Shown here: in pieces, positions 9,845 to 20,210 of the stretch | Numbering within the stretch: position 1 is the stretch's first letter | How the letters are laid out: each line of letters starts with the position of its first letter | Source: Planctomycetota bacterium | Lineage (GTDB): Bacteria > Planctomycetota > UBA1135 > UBA2386 | Assembly: GCA_021776805.1 (NCBI GenBank) | Contig: JAJFFD010000092.1 | Location: 62,001 to 126,000 of the forward strand | Direction of reading: 5' to 3' | DNA: 64,000 bases | The notes under the pieces: generated by a model | What the model was told of the DNA's origin: nothing | Database searches by the model: none | Seen by the model: the letters and a program-made list of their open reading frames with translations, nothing else | Made by a program: the position numbers and the translations under genes

Positions 9845-11870
9845 GTTCAAGATGGTCAGCGACCTCCGGCCAGCTGGAGATCAGCCCGCCGCATTGGAGA
9901 AGCTCGAAGGCTGGCTGCGGTCAGGAGTTGAGCAATGCACCCTTCTCGGTGTGACTGGGTCGGGGAAGACCTACGCCATGGCGAAGTTGGTCGAATCGAT
10001 CGATCGACCTGTTTTGGTCTTGGCTCCCAACAAGACGCTTGCGGCGCAGCTCTACGGTGAGTTCAAGGCATTCTTCCCTGACAACGCTGTCGAGTACTTC
10101 GTCAGCTACTACGACTACTTTCAGCCAGAGGCATACGTTCCAAGCACCGATACGTACATCGAGAAGGATGCGACGATCAATCAGGCGATCGATCGCATGC
10201 GAAACTCCGCGACCAGATCGCTCATGGAGCGTCGCGACGTCCTTATCGTTGCGTCGATCTCATGCATCTACGGGCTGGGATCTCCTGAGCACTACCGGGA
10301 ATTGTCCGTGTGCATAAAGGCGGGACAGACGATTGAGCGTGACGCACTTCTACGCTCACTCGCAACCATCCAATACAGGCGGGATAACTACGACTTTGTT
10401 CCGGGGCGATTCCGAGTGCGTGGCGATGTGGTGGAGATCTACCCTGTCTATGAGGAGGATCGGGCCATTCGTGTGGAGTTCTTCGATGACGAAATCGAAG
10501 CGGTTCTGGCGGTTGACCCCTTGCGTGGCGAGATCTTGGAGGAACTGGAACAGGTCACCATCTACCCGACGAGCCATTATGTTGCCCCTGCGCATCGGTT
10601 GCGAAAGGCCTGCGAAACTATCGAGGCTGAGTTGGATGAGTGGTTGCCGCAATTGCGCGCGAAGGGCAAGCTTCTCGAGTGTCAACGGCTGGAGCAGCGC
10701 GCTCGCCATGATCTCGAGATGCTTCGGGCGACGGGGATATGCAACGGAATCGAGAACTACTCACGGCACCTTGATGGTCGTTTGGCAGGGGACCCGCCGG
10801 CTACCTTGGTACACTACTTTCCTGACGATTTCGTCTTGATGATCGACGAGAGTCACGTTGCCGTTCCGCAGTCGGGCGCGATGTATCGTGGCGACCGAAG
10901 TCGGAAGCAAAACCTGGTGGACTTTGGGTTCAGATTGCCATCGGCTCTGGATAATCGCCCCCTCAAGTTCGAGGAGTTCTGCACCTTGCAGAACCAGGTT
11001 GTGTACGTGTCGGCGACGCCCTCGAAGTACGAACTGGATAAGAGCGGGGATAGAGTTGCCGAGTTAGTGGTCCGGCCCACGGGTCTGGTCGATCCGGAGG
11101 TGGAAGTTCGGCCGGCGCGAAATCAAGTCGACGATGTCTTGCACGAGGCCAACATAAGAGCTGAGCGCGGGGAGAGAGTCCTGGTAACTACTTTGACCAA
11201 ACGGATGGCCGAGGAGCTTGCCGACCACTTTCGAGATCTGGGTGTCAGAGTCCGCTACTTGCATTCAGACATCGATAGCCTCGAGCGGACGGCTCTGATT
11301 CGTGATCTGCGCTTGGGGGTCTACGATGTGCTCGTTGGGATCAATCTGCTGCGTGAGGGGCTCGATATCCCCGAAGTCACCTTGGTGGCCGTTTTGGATG
11401 CGGACAAGGAAGGATTCCTTCGCAACCGCACTTCGCTGATCCAGACCTGTGGTCGAGCAGCACGGAACGTGAACGGTCGCGTGATCATGTACGCCGATCG
11501 GACTACCGATTCGATGCGCGGGGCTATTGAGGAAATGGGCCGTCGGCGAGAGCGGCAACAGCGCTACAACGAAGAGCATGGCATTGTGCCCAAGACGATT
11601 GTAAAGGAAGTCAGGGATCTCTTGCACTTCGAGGAGGAGGCGGAGGAGGAGCAGCCGAAGTCCGGGCGGGGCGCTGACAAGCGGGGGCGAAGTCGAGAAT
11701 CTGCGACGCCAAAGAGCCCGAGGTTCACTGGTCAGAGAGCTCTTAACCAACACGTACAGAAACTTCGTGAAGAGATGTTGGCTGCTGCCAAGAATCTCGA
11801 TTTCGAGCTGGCTGCCAGTATTCGTGACGAGGTGTTTCGTTTGGAACGGGCGGGTTTGGAGCTGGGATGA
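9840..11870 (+). CDS. uvrB: excinuclease ABC subunit B
   Basis: GVTGSGKTYAMA Walker A, YFVSYYDYFQPEAYVP, C-terminal UVR domain. Confidence 0.98.
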   Translation: MVFKMVSDLRPAGDQPAALEKLEGWLRSGVEQCTLLGVTGSGKTYAMAKLVESIDRPVLVLAPNKTLAAQLYGEFKAFFPDNAVEYFVSYYDYFQPEAYVPSTDTYIEKDATINQAIDRMRNSATRSLMERRDVLIVASISCIYGLGSPEHYRELSVCIKAGQTIERDALLRSLATIQYRRDNYDFVPGRFRVRGDVVEIYPVYEEDRAIRVEFFDDEIEAVLAVDPLRGEILEELEQVTIYPTSHYVAPAHRLRKACETIEAELDEWLPQLRAKGKLLECQRLEQRARHDLEMLRATGICNGIENYSRHLDGRLAGDPPATLVHYFPDDFVLMIDESHVAVPQSGAMYRGDRSRKQNLVDFGFRLPSALDNRPLKFEEFCTLQNQVVYVSATPSKYELDKSGDRVAELVVRPTGLVDPEVEVRPARNQVDDVLHEANIRAERGERVLVTTLTKRMAEELADHFRDLGVRVRYLHSDIDSLERTALIRDLRLGVYDVLVGINLLREGLDIPEVTLVAVLDADKEGFLRNRTSLIQTCGRAARNVNGRVIMYADRTTDSMRGAIEEMGRRRERQQRYNEEHGIVPKTIVKEVRDLLHFEEEAEEEQPKSGRGADKRGRSRESATPKSPRFTGQRALNQHVQKLREEMLAAAKNLDFELAASIRDEVFRLERAGLELG

Positions 11871-13699
11871 GGGCTGAAATCGCTGATCGAGTAGCGCGCT
11901 TTCCAGATGAGTCAGGGGTCTACATCTTTACGGATTCGAAAGGCAAGGCCCTGTACGTGGGCAAGGCAGCCAAGCTCCGAAGTCGAGTGCGGTCCTATCT
12001 CAAACCAGGGGGGGACGGTCGCTTCCAGCTGCGTTTCTTGGAGAAGGAAGCCCACGACGTGGAGTTCCTGGTCACCCAGACCGAGCAAGAAGCTCTCTTG
12101 CTCGAGAACACGATCATCAAGAAGCTGCGGCCGATCTACAACTTCAAGCTTCGCGACGACAAGTCCTTCTTGATGTTGCGACTTGATCGGCAAGAGGAGT
12201 GGCCTTGGTTCCGTCTGGTTCGTCGCCGCAAGGATGATGGTGCAGACTATTTCGGTCCATATGCCTCGGCGAAGTCGGTGCGACGGACGCTGCGCTTGCT
12301 TCACAAGGTCGTTCCACTGCGGGATTGCTCGAAGTCGGTATTCGACAACCGCAGCCGTCCATGTCTGAAGCATCAGATTGGCCGTTGTCCCGCGCCATGC
12401 GTGGGTTTGATCGATCGCCCTGAGTACACGGCTTTGGTAGAGGAGGCAGTGAGTGTGCTGCGGGGTGGGGCGAGAGGAGTTTTGCGCCGGCTAGAAGAGG
12501 AGATGCGGACGGCGGCAGGAGATCTGGAATTCGAAAAGGCTCAGGCCAAGAAGCTGCAAATCGAGGCTCTTGAGTCAGTAGCTGAGCGTCAGTCTGTGGT
12601 TGAGTCCTCCGAAGGTGATAGGGATGTGGTGGGCTTGCATCGATCAGCCGCGGAGGCCGTTGCCGTCATCCTGCACTTCCGATCCGGCCGCCTGGAGAGT
12701 AGTAGTCGTTTCAAAGTTCCTTCGGCATTGCCTTCACCACTCCTTCTCGAGGACCTGTTGGCGCGTTACTACCAGGGGGATCGTTATGTCCCCGGCGAGA
12801 TACTCGTGCCGCAGGAGGTTCCGGAGGCTGAATCCCTCTTGGAATGGTTGGAGTCAAAGCGGGGGCGGAGTGTGAAGATCGCGGTGCCCAAGCGAGGCTC
12901 GCGGCGACGCTTCCTGGCGATGGCTGAGGAGAATGCACGACTCCAGGAGATGGTTGAGGCAAGCGCCGAGCAGAGGCAGCGTCAGGCTCTACTCAATCTT
13001 GCAGCGATCTGTGGGCTCGGGGGTGTGCCTAGTCGGATCCACTGTATGGATGTCTCTACGATCCAGGGTCGTGACACGGTCGCATCCCGAGTTTGTTTCG
13101 TGGACGGTGTTCCTGACAAGAGCGCCTACCGTCGTTTTAAGATCAGCGAGTCCGCTGCTGGGGATGATTTCTCTGCGATGTCGGAAGCAGTGCGTAGGAG
13201 TCTCACGCAGTGTGAGACAAGAGAGGAAGATGACCTACCGGACCTCTTGGTCGTTGACGGTGGAAAGGGTCAGCTTTCGTCAGCGAGAGAATCCGCGCGA
13301 GAACTCGGGCTCTTGGACGATCTTTGCCTGGCTGGGTTGGCCAAGAGTCGTTTGAAAGGCGTCGGAGATGAGCGCCGGCAGAGTGGAGAGCGCCTGTTTC
13401 TTGTTGGCAGAGAGTTGCCGGTTGTGCTCGCTGATGCGGCACCCGAAACACTACTTCTGGCTGCGGTTCGTGATGAATCGCACCGATTTGCCATCAGCTA
13501 TCACCGGCGGCTGCGGAGTAAGTTGAAGAGCCCCTTGGATGCGATCCCAGGGATTGGTCCAACTCGGCGTCGGCAGTTGATTCGTCATTTCGGATCTGCT
13601 CGTGCAGTCGCCGAGGCGGATTTGGAGAGTCTCTGTCGGGTTCCTGGTCTTTCTCGGAAGCTTGCAGAGGTCGTGCACGCGGGACTGCGACGCGACTAA
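11867..13699 (+). CDS. uvrC: excinuclease ABC subunit C
   Basis: GIY-YIG N-terminus (GVYIFTDSKGKALYVGKAAKL), UvrC homology region (MDVSTIQGRDTVAS), HhH C-terminus; ATGA overlap with uvrB. Confidence 0.97.
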   Translation: MRAEIADRVARFPDESGVYIFTDSKGKALYVGKAAKLRSRVRSYLKPGGDGRFQLRFLEKEAHDVEFLVTQTEQEALLLENTIIKKLRPIYNFKLRDDKSFLMLRLDRQEEWPWFRLVRRRKDDGADYFGPYASAKSVRRTLRLLHKVVPLRDCSKSVFDNRSRPCLKHQIGRCPAPCVGLIDRPEYTALVEEAVSVLRGGARGVLRRLEEEMRTAAGDLEFEKAQAKKLQIEALESVAERQSVVESSEGDRDVVGLHRSAAEAVAVILHFRSGRLESSSRFKVPSALPSPLLLEDLLARYYQGDRYVPGEILVPQEVPEAESLLEWLESKRGRSVKIAVPKRGSRRRFLAMAEENARLQEMVEASAEQRQRQALLNLAAICGLGGVPSRIHCMDVSTIQGRDTVASRVCFVDGVPDKSAYRRFKISESAAGDDFSAMSEAVRRSLTQCETREEDDLPDLLVVDGGKGQLSSARESARELGLLDDLCLAGLAKSRLKGVGDERRQSGERLFLVGRELPVVLADAAPETLLLAAVRDESHRFAISYHRRLRSKLKSPLDAIPGIGPTRRRQLIRHFGSARAVAEADLESLCRVPGLSRKLAEVVHAGLRRD

Positions 13700-14577
13700 C
13701 CTCGGGGATGAAGCCGGCGATGAGTGTCCTTGAGACGGCTGCTGTCTACTTCTGTGTAGACCTGGGTGGTCGCAAGCGAAGCGTGACCGAGGAGCTCTTG
13801 CACCACTCGTAGATCGGCACCGCCGGTGACCAGGTGAGTTGCGAAGGAATGACGAAGGCTGTGGGGGCTACACGCAACTCGCAGGCCACATCGTTTGGCT
13901 GCTTCCTTGATGATCTGGTAGACACGAATCCGGTCGAGGGGTCGGCCTCGCCGGGAAAGGAACATCTCCTCGTGGTCTTCCGCGCTCCTCGATGCCAGTC
14001 TGACTCTTGGTCCCGCCAGGTACTCGCGTAGAAGAGCGGTGGCTGGGGCTGAAATGGGGACCAGGCGTTCCTTATTGCCTTTCCCACGTACGCGGAGAAA
14101 GGCCTCTCCGGGCAGTATCCCTGCAACGGAGAGGCTAGTGACCTCGCTCACTCGGCAGCCGGTTGCATAGAGAACATGTAGGATGCACCGATTGCGGAGT
14201 TCTAGTTCTGTATCTCCCGGGAAGGCCTGCAGTAGTGCTTCGACACTCCGCCGTCCAAGCACTCGGGGTAGGCGCTTCTCTATACGTGTGCCCAGGAGTC
14301 CGGTCGCGGCATCCTCGTCCGTGTACCCTTCAGCATGCAGGAAGCGATAGAAGCCGCGAATAGCGGCCATGGCTCTGACCACTGAGCTCGGGGACAGTCG
14401 TTTTCGTTCCTTCGCCAGATGGGCGATGATCTGTTGGCGATTCGGCAAAGATGACTGGCCATGGATCAAGTTGGCAAGGTCGCGCCGGTAGGCGCTCACC
14501 GTGTGAGGGGAGAGCTGGAGCTCGGCGCCCACATAGACCAGGAAATCTGCCAGAAGACTGCTAGGGTCCGATCGCAC
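13696..14577 (-). CDS. tyrosine recombinase of XerC/XerD type
   Basis: Catalytic TGCRVSEV, HSLRHSFATHL, LLGHASLATTQVYTEV. Confidence 0.92.
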   Translation of the reverse strand: MRSDPSSLLADFLVYVGAELQLSPHTVSAYRRDLANLIHGQSSLPNRQQIIAHLAKERKRLSPSSVVRAMAAIRGFYRFLHAEGYTDEDAATGLLGTRIEKRLPRVLGRRSVEALLQAFPGDTELELRNRCILHVLYATGCRVSEVTSLSVAGILPGEAFLRVRGKGNKERLVPISAPATALLREYLAGPRVRLASRSAEDHEEMFLSRRGRPLDRIRVYQIIKEAAKRCGLRVACSPHSLRHSFATHLVTGGADLRVVQELLGHASLATTQVYTEVDSSRLKDTHRRLHPRG

Positions 14578-14764
14578 AGCAAGAACCTAGTCGCCCGAGA
14601 TCATCATGGCGACCGTCTTGACCGCCGATGGGGCCGATCGTATGGTCCTCGGCCCTTCAGCTCAGGCACTAGGGGCTTTCCAGGGTGGGCACTGCCCTCA
14701 GCCCGCTCCCAGGCCTGGGGGGATATCCTTTAAAAAACACTCCAACTGCTTTGGAGAATGAGAG

Positions 14765-15202
14765 ATGCCGAAGCCAACCAAGGCTGAACAGAATAAGTAT
14801 GAGGCCCTCTTGGAGCGCCATTTGGCGCTGCTTAGTGGGGATGTGGGTTCGATGCGGGATGAAGCCCTGCGCGCCTCTGAACAGGACTCATCCGTGGACA
14901 ACCTCGCTGATCAGGGGACAGATACCTACGATCAGGGCTTCCTGCTCGGGTTGATTGAGAACGAAGAGGAGACCATCCAGCTGATCGACGGAGCGCTAGC
15001 GCGCCTCCGTGGCGAGTCTGAGCAGGCCTTCGGGCTCTGCACCCGCTGCAAGGAGATCGCTGATAGCCAGAAGGCCAAGAAGACCAAGTCCAAGGCCAAG
15101 ATCGACCCTTGGATCGCGAAGGAACGCTTGGAATATCTCCCCTGGGCCCAATACTGCGTTGAGCATCAGTCTGAGCTCGAGCAAGAACGCGAAATTGCCT
15201 GA
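14765..15202 (+). CDS. DksA/TraR-like protein with modified zinc finger
   Basis: Coiled-coil N-terminus and FGLCTRCKEIA...YCVEHQ. Confidence 0.7.
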   Translation: MPKPTKAEQNKYEALLERHLALLSGDVGSMRDEALRASEQDSSVDNLADQGTDTYDQGFLLGLIENEEETIQLIDGALARLRGESEQAFGLCTRCKEIADSQKAKKTKSKAKIDPWIAKERLEYLPWAQYCVEHQSELEQEREIA

Positions 15203-15267
15203 GGTCTTGGCCTCCGGCTCTTGGGGCAGCCCTGCTGGGACGACCAGGCGCCCGCTGAATCTAAGCT

Positions 15268-15885
15268 ATGGTGACAGAGATCCCAAGTACGGGCGCGGAG
15301 TCAGAAGAGTCCAGGAATCAGGTCGCTGAGGACGGTCCCAGCCTGTTTGTCGGCAAGGCTTGGTTCTGGAGCCTGGCGCCGGTCTTGATTCTGGCCGACC
15401 TCTGGTCCAAGGCTGCAGTTTTTGCCCACTTGGCAAGCACCTACCCAGGGATGGTCGAGGCTCGACGCAGCCTCTCCGTTTGGGAGGGCCCGCTCAGTTT
15501 CAGCCTCATATGCTGGCGCAATACGGGCACGATCTGGGGAATCGGGCAGGAGTACAACCTCCTGCTGACCATCTTGCGTTGCTTCGCAGTCCTGCTCCTA
15601 GGGCTCTTTATGTGGCGCACTCCCCGTCGCAAGCGTATGCAGCAGATAGTCTTGGCGATGATTGTCGCTGGTGCGGTGGGCAACCTGTACGACAATTTCA
15701 CCGAGCCGGAGGGGGGGGTCAGGGACTTCCTCCTCTTCTACATCGACTTGGAAAAGGGCCCTCTGCAGTGGCCGGCCTTTAACGTGGCGGATGCCCTGAT
15801 CTGCGTGGGGGCGATTCTGCTGGTGGTCTTGGTCTGGCAGAGTGACCGGCAGACGGCTCGGGAATCTCAACAGAAATCGTCCTAG
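15268..15885 (+). CDS. lspA: signal peptidase II (prolipoprotein)
   Basis: LILADLWSKAAVF, GAVGNLYDNF, FNVADALICVG with four TM segments. Confidence 0.9.
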   Translation: MVTEIPSTGAESEESRNQVAEDGPSLFVGKAWFWSLAPVLILADLWSKAAVFAHLASTYPGMVEARRSLSVWEGPLSFSLICWRNTGTIWGIGQEYNLLLTILRCFAVLLLGLFMWRTPRRKRMQQIVLAMIVAGAVGNLYDNFTEPEGGVRDFLLFYIDLEKGPLQWPAFNVADALICVGAILLVVLVWQSDRQTARESQQKSS

Positions 15886-16037
15886 AGCCCTGTCGACAGG
15901 GGGATTCTGGCAGGTATTCTCCCCGGCGGCAGACCAGGGCACCGTGAAGGCTTTGTGGAAAACTCTTCAGGGTATTGTGGAAAGTGTCATGAGGTCCATT
16001 CCAGGTGGCTTGGATCCTCGAGAAGCGCGAGACCAGC

Positions 16038-16874
16038 ATGAGGCTCCAAGAGCTCACCCTCGAGATGGTGGCAGAGGCGGTAAGCCTATATCTCGATCTT
16101 GCCTATGGCAGCGCATCCAGTGGACGGATGCCTGAGCTCAACTTGCCCGCGGACGCTACGCCAGAGCAGGTTCTAGGCCTGTTTAGCAAGGATGAGCAGG
16201 GAGGCGCTAGCCCCTCATCCTGTCTTCGCTACACCATGCGCCTTGGCAACCGAAACTACCCATTCATGAAGCTCCTCTTGCAGGAGCATATCGTCGCTGG
16301 CGAATACTACTTCGGTGTAGATACGCACGACGATATGGAGATTAAACCGGACTATCCGGACTACGAAGCTTGGATGGCGGTGCGGCGATTCAACAGCGAT
16401 TTGAAGCGCAAGATTGAGGACAGCTTTTGTTCTTCGGGCTTGCCCAGCGCCTTCAATCTGCGTGAACTCTGCAGCCAGCGAACCAGGGATGGGGCGGTTG
16501 AGGAGATTGGCACCATCCTCGTGGTCGATGATGAAGAGGATCTCGCGGATGCCGTCGAGTCGCTCTTGAGCCTGCGAGGCTACACGATGCACAAGGTCTT
16601 CGATGGACCCAGTGCAATCGAGGCAGCCCAAAAGATCCAGCCGGACATGATATTGCTCGACTACGAGCTGCCTGAGCTGGACGGCCTCGCGGTGATCGCT
16701 GCCTTGCGGGAGGATGAGTCCACACGTAACATTCCGGTTCTCCTTTGCACGGCCAGCAAGATCAGCCTAGGGGATATCGACAAGGCCGATGGCTTCCTCA
16801 CAAAGCCATACCCAGAAGAGCTTCTCTACAAGATGGTTAACCGCGTGATCAGCAGCAAAGAGTCAGAAGGATGA
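16038..16874 (+). CDS. response regulator receiver domain protein with novel-looking N-terminal domain
   Basis: C-terminal REC: ILVVDDEEDLADAVESLL...DMILLDYELPELDGLAVI...FLTKPYPEELL; ORF opens at 16005. Confidence 0.88.
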   Translation: MRLQELTLEMVAEAVSLYLDLAYGSASSGRMPELNLPADATPEQVLGLFSKDEQGGASPSSCLRYTMRLGNRNYPFMKLLLQEHIVAGEYYFGVDTHDDMEIKPDYPDYEAWMAVRRFNSDLKRKIEDSFCSSGLPSAFNLRELCSQRTRDGAVEEIGTILVVDDEEDLADAVESLLSLRGYTMHKVFDGPSAIEAAQKIQPDMILLDYELPELDGLAVIAALREDESTRNIPVLLCTASKISLGDIDKADGFLTKPYPEELLYKMVNRVISSKESEG

Positions 16875-17182
16875 TCAAGGGAGCTTCGATCATCTGGGCC
16901 GATCGTGAGCCAGCAAGTGCTCCGGCGGTCACCCTGCTCTTTCTGTTCCTGCTGGTCGGGTCGGGTGTGCTCACACGGCCGCCAGGTGAGGGCATCGGAA
17001 CTGCGCTCTGCGCGGCAGCCCGGGTTGAGAAAGCAGAGTCTCGGCGGCTGAGTACAGGAGATCGCTCCTGTCCTGACGAGCAGGGCAGCGAGTTGAGGCA
17101 GTCGCTCCCTGGTTGCCAACCGGCATTTCGCTCCTTGAAGCGGCGCGGCATTCCAGCCCCGCGAGCGCCGGATCTCGCTTGA
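16871..17182 (+). CDS. hypothetical protein, uncertain
   Basis: ATGA overlap with preceding gene and N-terminal hydrophobic segment VTLLFLFLLVGSGVL; an antisense ORF also covers the region. Confidence 0.3.
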   Translation: MIKGASIIWADREPASAPAVTLLFLFLLVGSGVLTRPPGEGIGTALCAAARVEKAESRRLSTGDRSCPDEQGSELRQSLPGCQPAFRSLKRRGIPAPRAPDLA

Positions 17183-17363
17183 TCTGATAAGGCGACGCGC
17201 AGCATTGGGCTGCAGGGCTGAATTTCTGAGATCTGCTCTATTGCCGCCCATGCACTTGCCCTGAGTTTCAGGGATGAGATCGGTAGTGATCTACCGCGAT
17301 TGAGAAAGCTGAAGATCAAGGACAGGAGCTTCTTGGAAGAGCTCAAAGAACGAGGATGAGAGT

Positions 17364-20210
17364 ATGAAATTCGATTTTGGTGGGATACCTAAGCTCTTCG
17401 GGAAGAGGCTGCAGCGGGTTTTTGGGTCGTCGAACCAGAGATTGTTAAACCGCTATCGCCCGCTGGTGAGCAAGATCAACGAACTCGAGGATTGGGCTAA
17501 GGGGCTGACGCAAGAGCAGATGAAGGCGCAAGCCGCCGAGTGGAGGCAGCAAATCGTCGCTGGTGAAAAGGACTTGGACGATATCCTGCCAGAGGCTTTT
17601 GCGATGACCCGTGAAGCCAGTACCCGGAGTATTGGCCTTCGCCACTTCGATATGCAATTGGTCGGTGGACTCGTTCTGCACACTGGCAACATCGCAGAGA
17701 TGGTGACCGGTGAAGGCAAGACTCTGGTGGCAACGCTTGCTGCGGCACTCAACGCCTTGTCTGGCAAGGGTGTGTATGTGGTCACGGTCAACGACTATCT
17801 AGCCAAGCGTGACCGTGATTGGATGGCGCCGATCTTCGAGTATATGGGGCTCACAGTTGGCGCGATCCAGGCTGCCATGGGCCCCTCGGAGCGACAGCCG
17901 CAATACGCCTGCGACATCATTTACGGCACCAACAACGAGTTCGGATTCGACTATCTGCGCGACAACATGAAGTGGCGCACGGAAGAGCAAGTCCAAAAGC
18001 AGCTCAACTTTGCCATTGTTGACGAGGTGGATTCGATTCTTGTCGATGAAGCCAGGACTCCGCTGATCATCTCAGGGCCACCTGAAGGTAAGACAGATCG
18101 GTATGTGACATGTGATCGCATTTCCCGTGCTCTCAAGGAGGGCGAGGACTTCGAAGTCAAGCTCAAGGAGCAGCAATGCCTTCTTACTGAAGTCGGCATG
18201 GCGAAGGCTGAGAAGATGGCCGGGGTGGACAGCTTCTACTCAGATCCAGCGAACATGGATTGGCCGCATCACATCGAGCAGTCGCTCCGTGCGCACTACA
18301 TCTACAAGCGTGACAAAGAGTATGTCGTTGCTGAGAACCAGAAGTCTGGCCGAGTAGAGGTCATCATTGTCGACGAGTTTACCGGTCGCCTGATGGCTGG
18401 TAGACGCTGGAGCGACGGTTTGCACCAAGCCGTTGAAGCCAAAGAAGGCATGACACCGCAGGAGGAGTCGCAAGTTCTCGCCACGATTACCTTGCAGAAC
18501 TACTTCAGGATGTTCAACAAGTTGGCGGGAATGACCGGCACCGCCATGACCGAGGCTTCGGAGTTCGCCAAGATCTACGACTTGGATGTTGTTGCTATTC
18601 CGACCAACAGGCCATTGGTGCGCGATGATCTGAATGACTTGATCTACCTGGATGAGAACGACAAGCACGAGGCGATTGTCGAGGATGTGCGCGAAGCCTC
18701 AGGCAAGGGTCGGCCAGTTTTGGTGGGGACGACTTCTATCGAGAAGTCAGAGAGCCTGTCCGCTTACTTGAAGAAGGCAGGCATCAAGCATGAGGTGTTG
18801 AACGCCAAGCATCACGAGCGGGAGGCAGACATCATCGCTCAGGCCGGGTCCAAGAGTGCGGTCACAGTCGCTACTAATATGGCCGGTCGTGGCACGGATA
18901 TCGTGCTTGGTGGGAACCCTGAGATGATGCTCGCCAAAGAGGTCAAGGAAGGGAAAGTCGAGGCGGAATCAGAAGAGGCAAAGAGCCGGCTCGCTGAGTT
19001 GAAACTGATTTGTGGAGATGCGCAGAAGGAGATTCTTGCCGAGGGCGGGTTGCTCGTGATCGGGACAGAGCGTCACGAGTCGCGTCGGATTGACAATCAG
19101 CTCAGAGGTCGTTGCGGTCGTCAGGGTGACCCCGGCGCTACACGATTCTTCCTCTGCTTCGACGATGATCTCATGCGGATTTTTGCCCGCGATTGGGTGA
19201 AGACGATGATGGAGCGGCTTGGGCTCAAGCATGGCGAAGTGATCGAGAGTCCGATGGTCACACGTGGTATCGAGCGGGCGCAGAAGAAGGTCGAAGCGAG
19301 AAACTTCGACATCCGTAAGAATCTGCTCGAATACGACGAGGTGATGGACAAGCAACGCAAGTTCATCTACGGCCAACGCAAGGAAGTGCTTCATAAGGAA
19401 GGCATCAAGGACAAGATCCTTGGCATGTTCGAGGAAGTGCTCGATATCCAGATCGATCTGCATGCCGGGGACAAGGATGCGCCGGTCGAGTACGACGAGA
19501 TTCGAAAGTGGTTCGTGCGCAAGGCTGGCGACCAGATTGATCTTGAAGGCCTTGAGGCTGTTGGCAGAGAGCAGTTGTTCGCTTGGTGCATCGAGCGCAT
19601 CGACAAGCACTTCGAGACCCGCGGCGCCCATTTTGGTGAGGAAGACTGGGCCAAGATTCAGCAGTTCTTGCTCCTCGACACCATGGATCAGAAGTGGAAG
19701 GATCACCTCCACGCCATGGAAGTTCTCAAGGCGGGCATCGGCCTGCGTGGTTACGCGCAGGTCGATCCAAAGAATGAGTACAAGAAGGAGGGGTTCGAGA
19801 AGTTCAAGCTCCTGAAGGAGGCCATTGCGGACCAAGTCACGAACTTGATCTTCAAGGTCGATCTTGGTGGTGAGCAGATGCGCCAGGCAAGGCCAGCTCC
19901 GCCGCCAATGCCCCGGCCGCAGGATCCGGTAACCGCCAAGGCTATGGTAGAAGCCCTGATTGCTGCCGGTCAGGCGCCGCCCGAGATGCTCAAGGCCATG
20001 GCCGAGGGTGGAGAGGTCAGGGTGACGCGGAAGCCACAGCAGTCGCAGAGGGCGACATCGTCCCCTGCCACAGCCAAAGCGCCGCAGACAACGAAGGAAG
20101 CTCCAGGAGGAGTTGCCAAGGTTGAAGGCAAGCGCGTGGGCCGCAACGATCCTTGTCCCTGCGGATCTGGAGTGAAGTACAAGAAGTGTTGCCATCCGGC
20201 CTTTGACTAG
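17364..20210 (+). CDS. secA: preprotein translocase ATPase SecA
   Basis: MVTGEGKTLVATLAAALNAL, GRGTDIVLGGNPE, C-terminal SEC-C zinc motif NDPCPCGSGVKYKKCCH. Confidence 0.99.
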   Translation: MKFDFGGIPKLFGKRLQRVFGSSNQRLLNRYRPLVSKINELEDWAKGLTQEQMKAQAAEWRQQIVAGEKDLDDILPEAFAMTREASTRSIGLRHFDMQLVGGLVLHTGNIAEMVTGEGKTLVATLAAALNALSGKGVYVVTVNDYLAKRDRDWMAPIFEYMGLTVGAIQAAMGPSERQPQYACDIIYGTNNEFGFDYLRDNMKWRTEEQVQKQLNFAIVDEVDSILVDEARTPLIISGPPEGKTDRYVTCDRISRALKEGEDFEVKLKEQQCLLTEVGMAKAEKMAGVDSFYSDPANMDWPHHIEQSLRAHYIYKRDKEYVVAENQKSGRVEVIIVDEFTGRLMAGRRWSDGLHQAVEAKEGMTPQEESQVLATITLQNYFRMFNKLAGMTGTAMTEASEFAKIYDLDVVAIPTNRPLVRDDLNDLIYLDENDKHEAIVEDVREASGKGRPVLVGTTSIEKSESLSAYLKKAGIKHEVLNAKHHEREADIIAQAGSKSAVTVATNMAGRGTDIVLGGNPEMMLAKEVKEGKVEAESEEAKSRLAELKLICGDAQKEILAEGGLLVIGTERHESRRIDNQLRGRCGRQGDPGATRFFLCFDDDLMRIFARDWVKTMMERLGLKHGEVIESPMVTRGIERAQKKVEARNFDIRKNLLEYDEVMDKQRKFIYGQRKEVLHKEGIKDKILGMFEEVLDIQIDLHAGDKDAPVEYDEIRKWFVRKAGDQIDLEGLEAVGREQLFAWCIERIDKHFETRGAHFGEEDWAKIQQFLLLDTMDQKWKDHLHAMEVLKAGIGLRGYAQVDPKNEYKKEGFEKFKLLKEAIADQVTNLIFKVDLGGEQMRQARPAPPPMPRPQDPVTAKAMVEALIAAGQAPPEMLKAMAEGGEVRVTRKPQQSQRATSSPATAKAPQTTKEAPGGVAKVEGKRVGRNDPCPCGSGVKYKKCCHPAFD

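Noticed and set aside
13696-14577. Xer-type recombinase as an integrase marking a mobile island
   Set aside because: No attachment repeats or cargo; flanked by uvrC and housekeeping genes, so chromosomal XerC/D is more likely
16849-17346. 165-aa minus-strand ORF between the response regulator and secA
   Set aside because: Overlaps the REC gene end, low-complexity Ser/Arg-rich, no domain; cannot be fully excluded
18969-20195. 408-aa minus-strand ORF
   Set aside because: Fully antisense to secA; no recognisable domain
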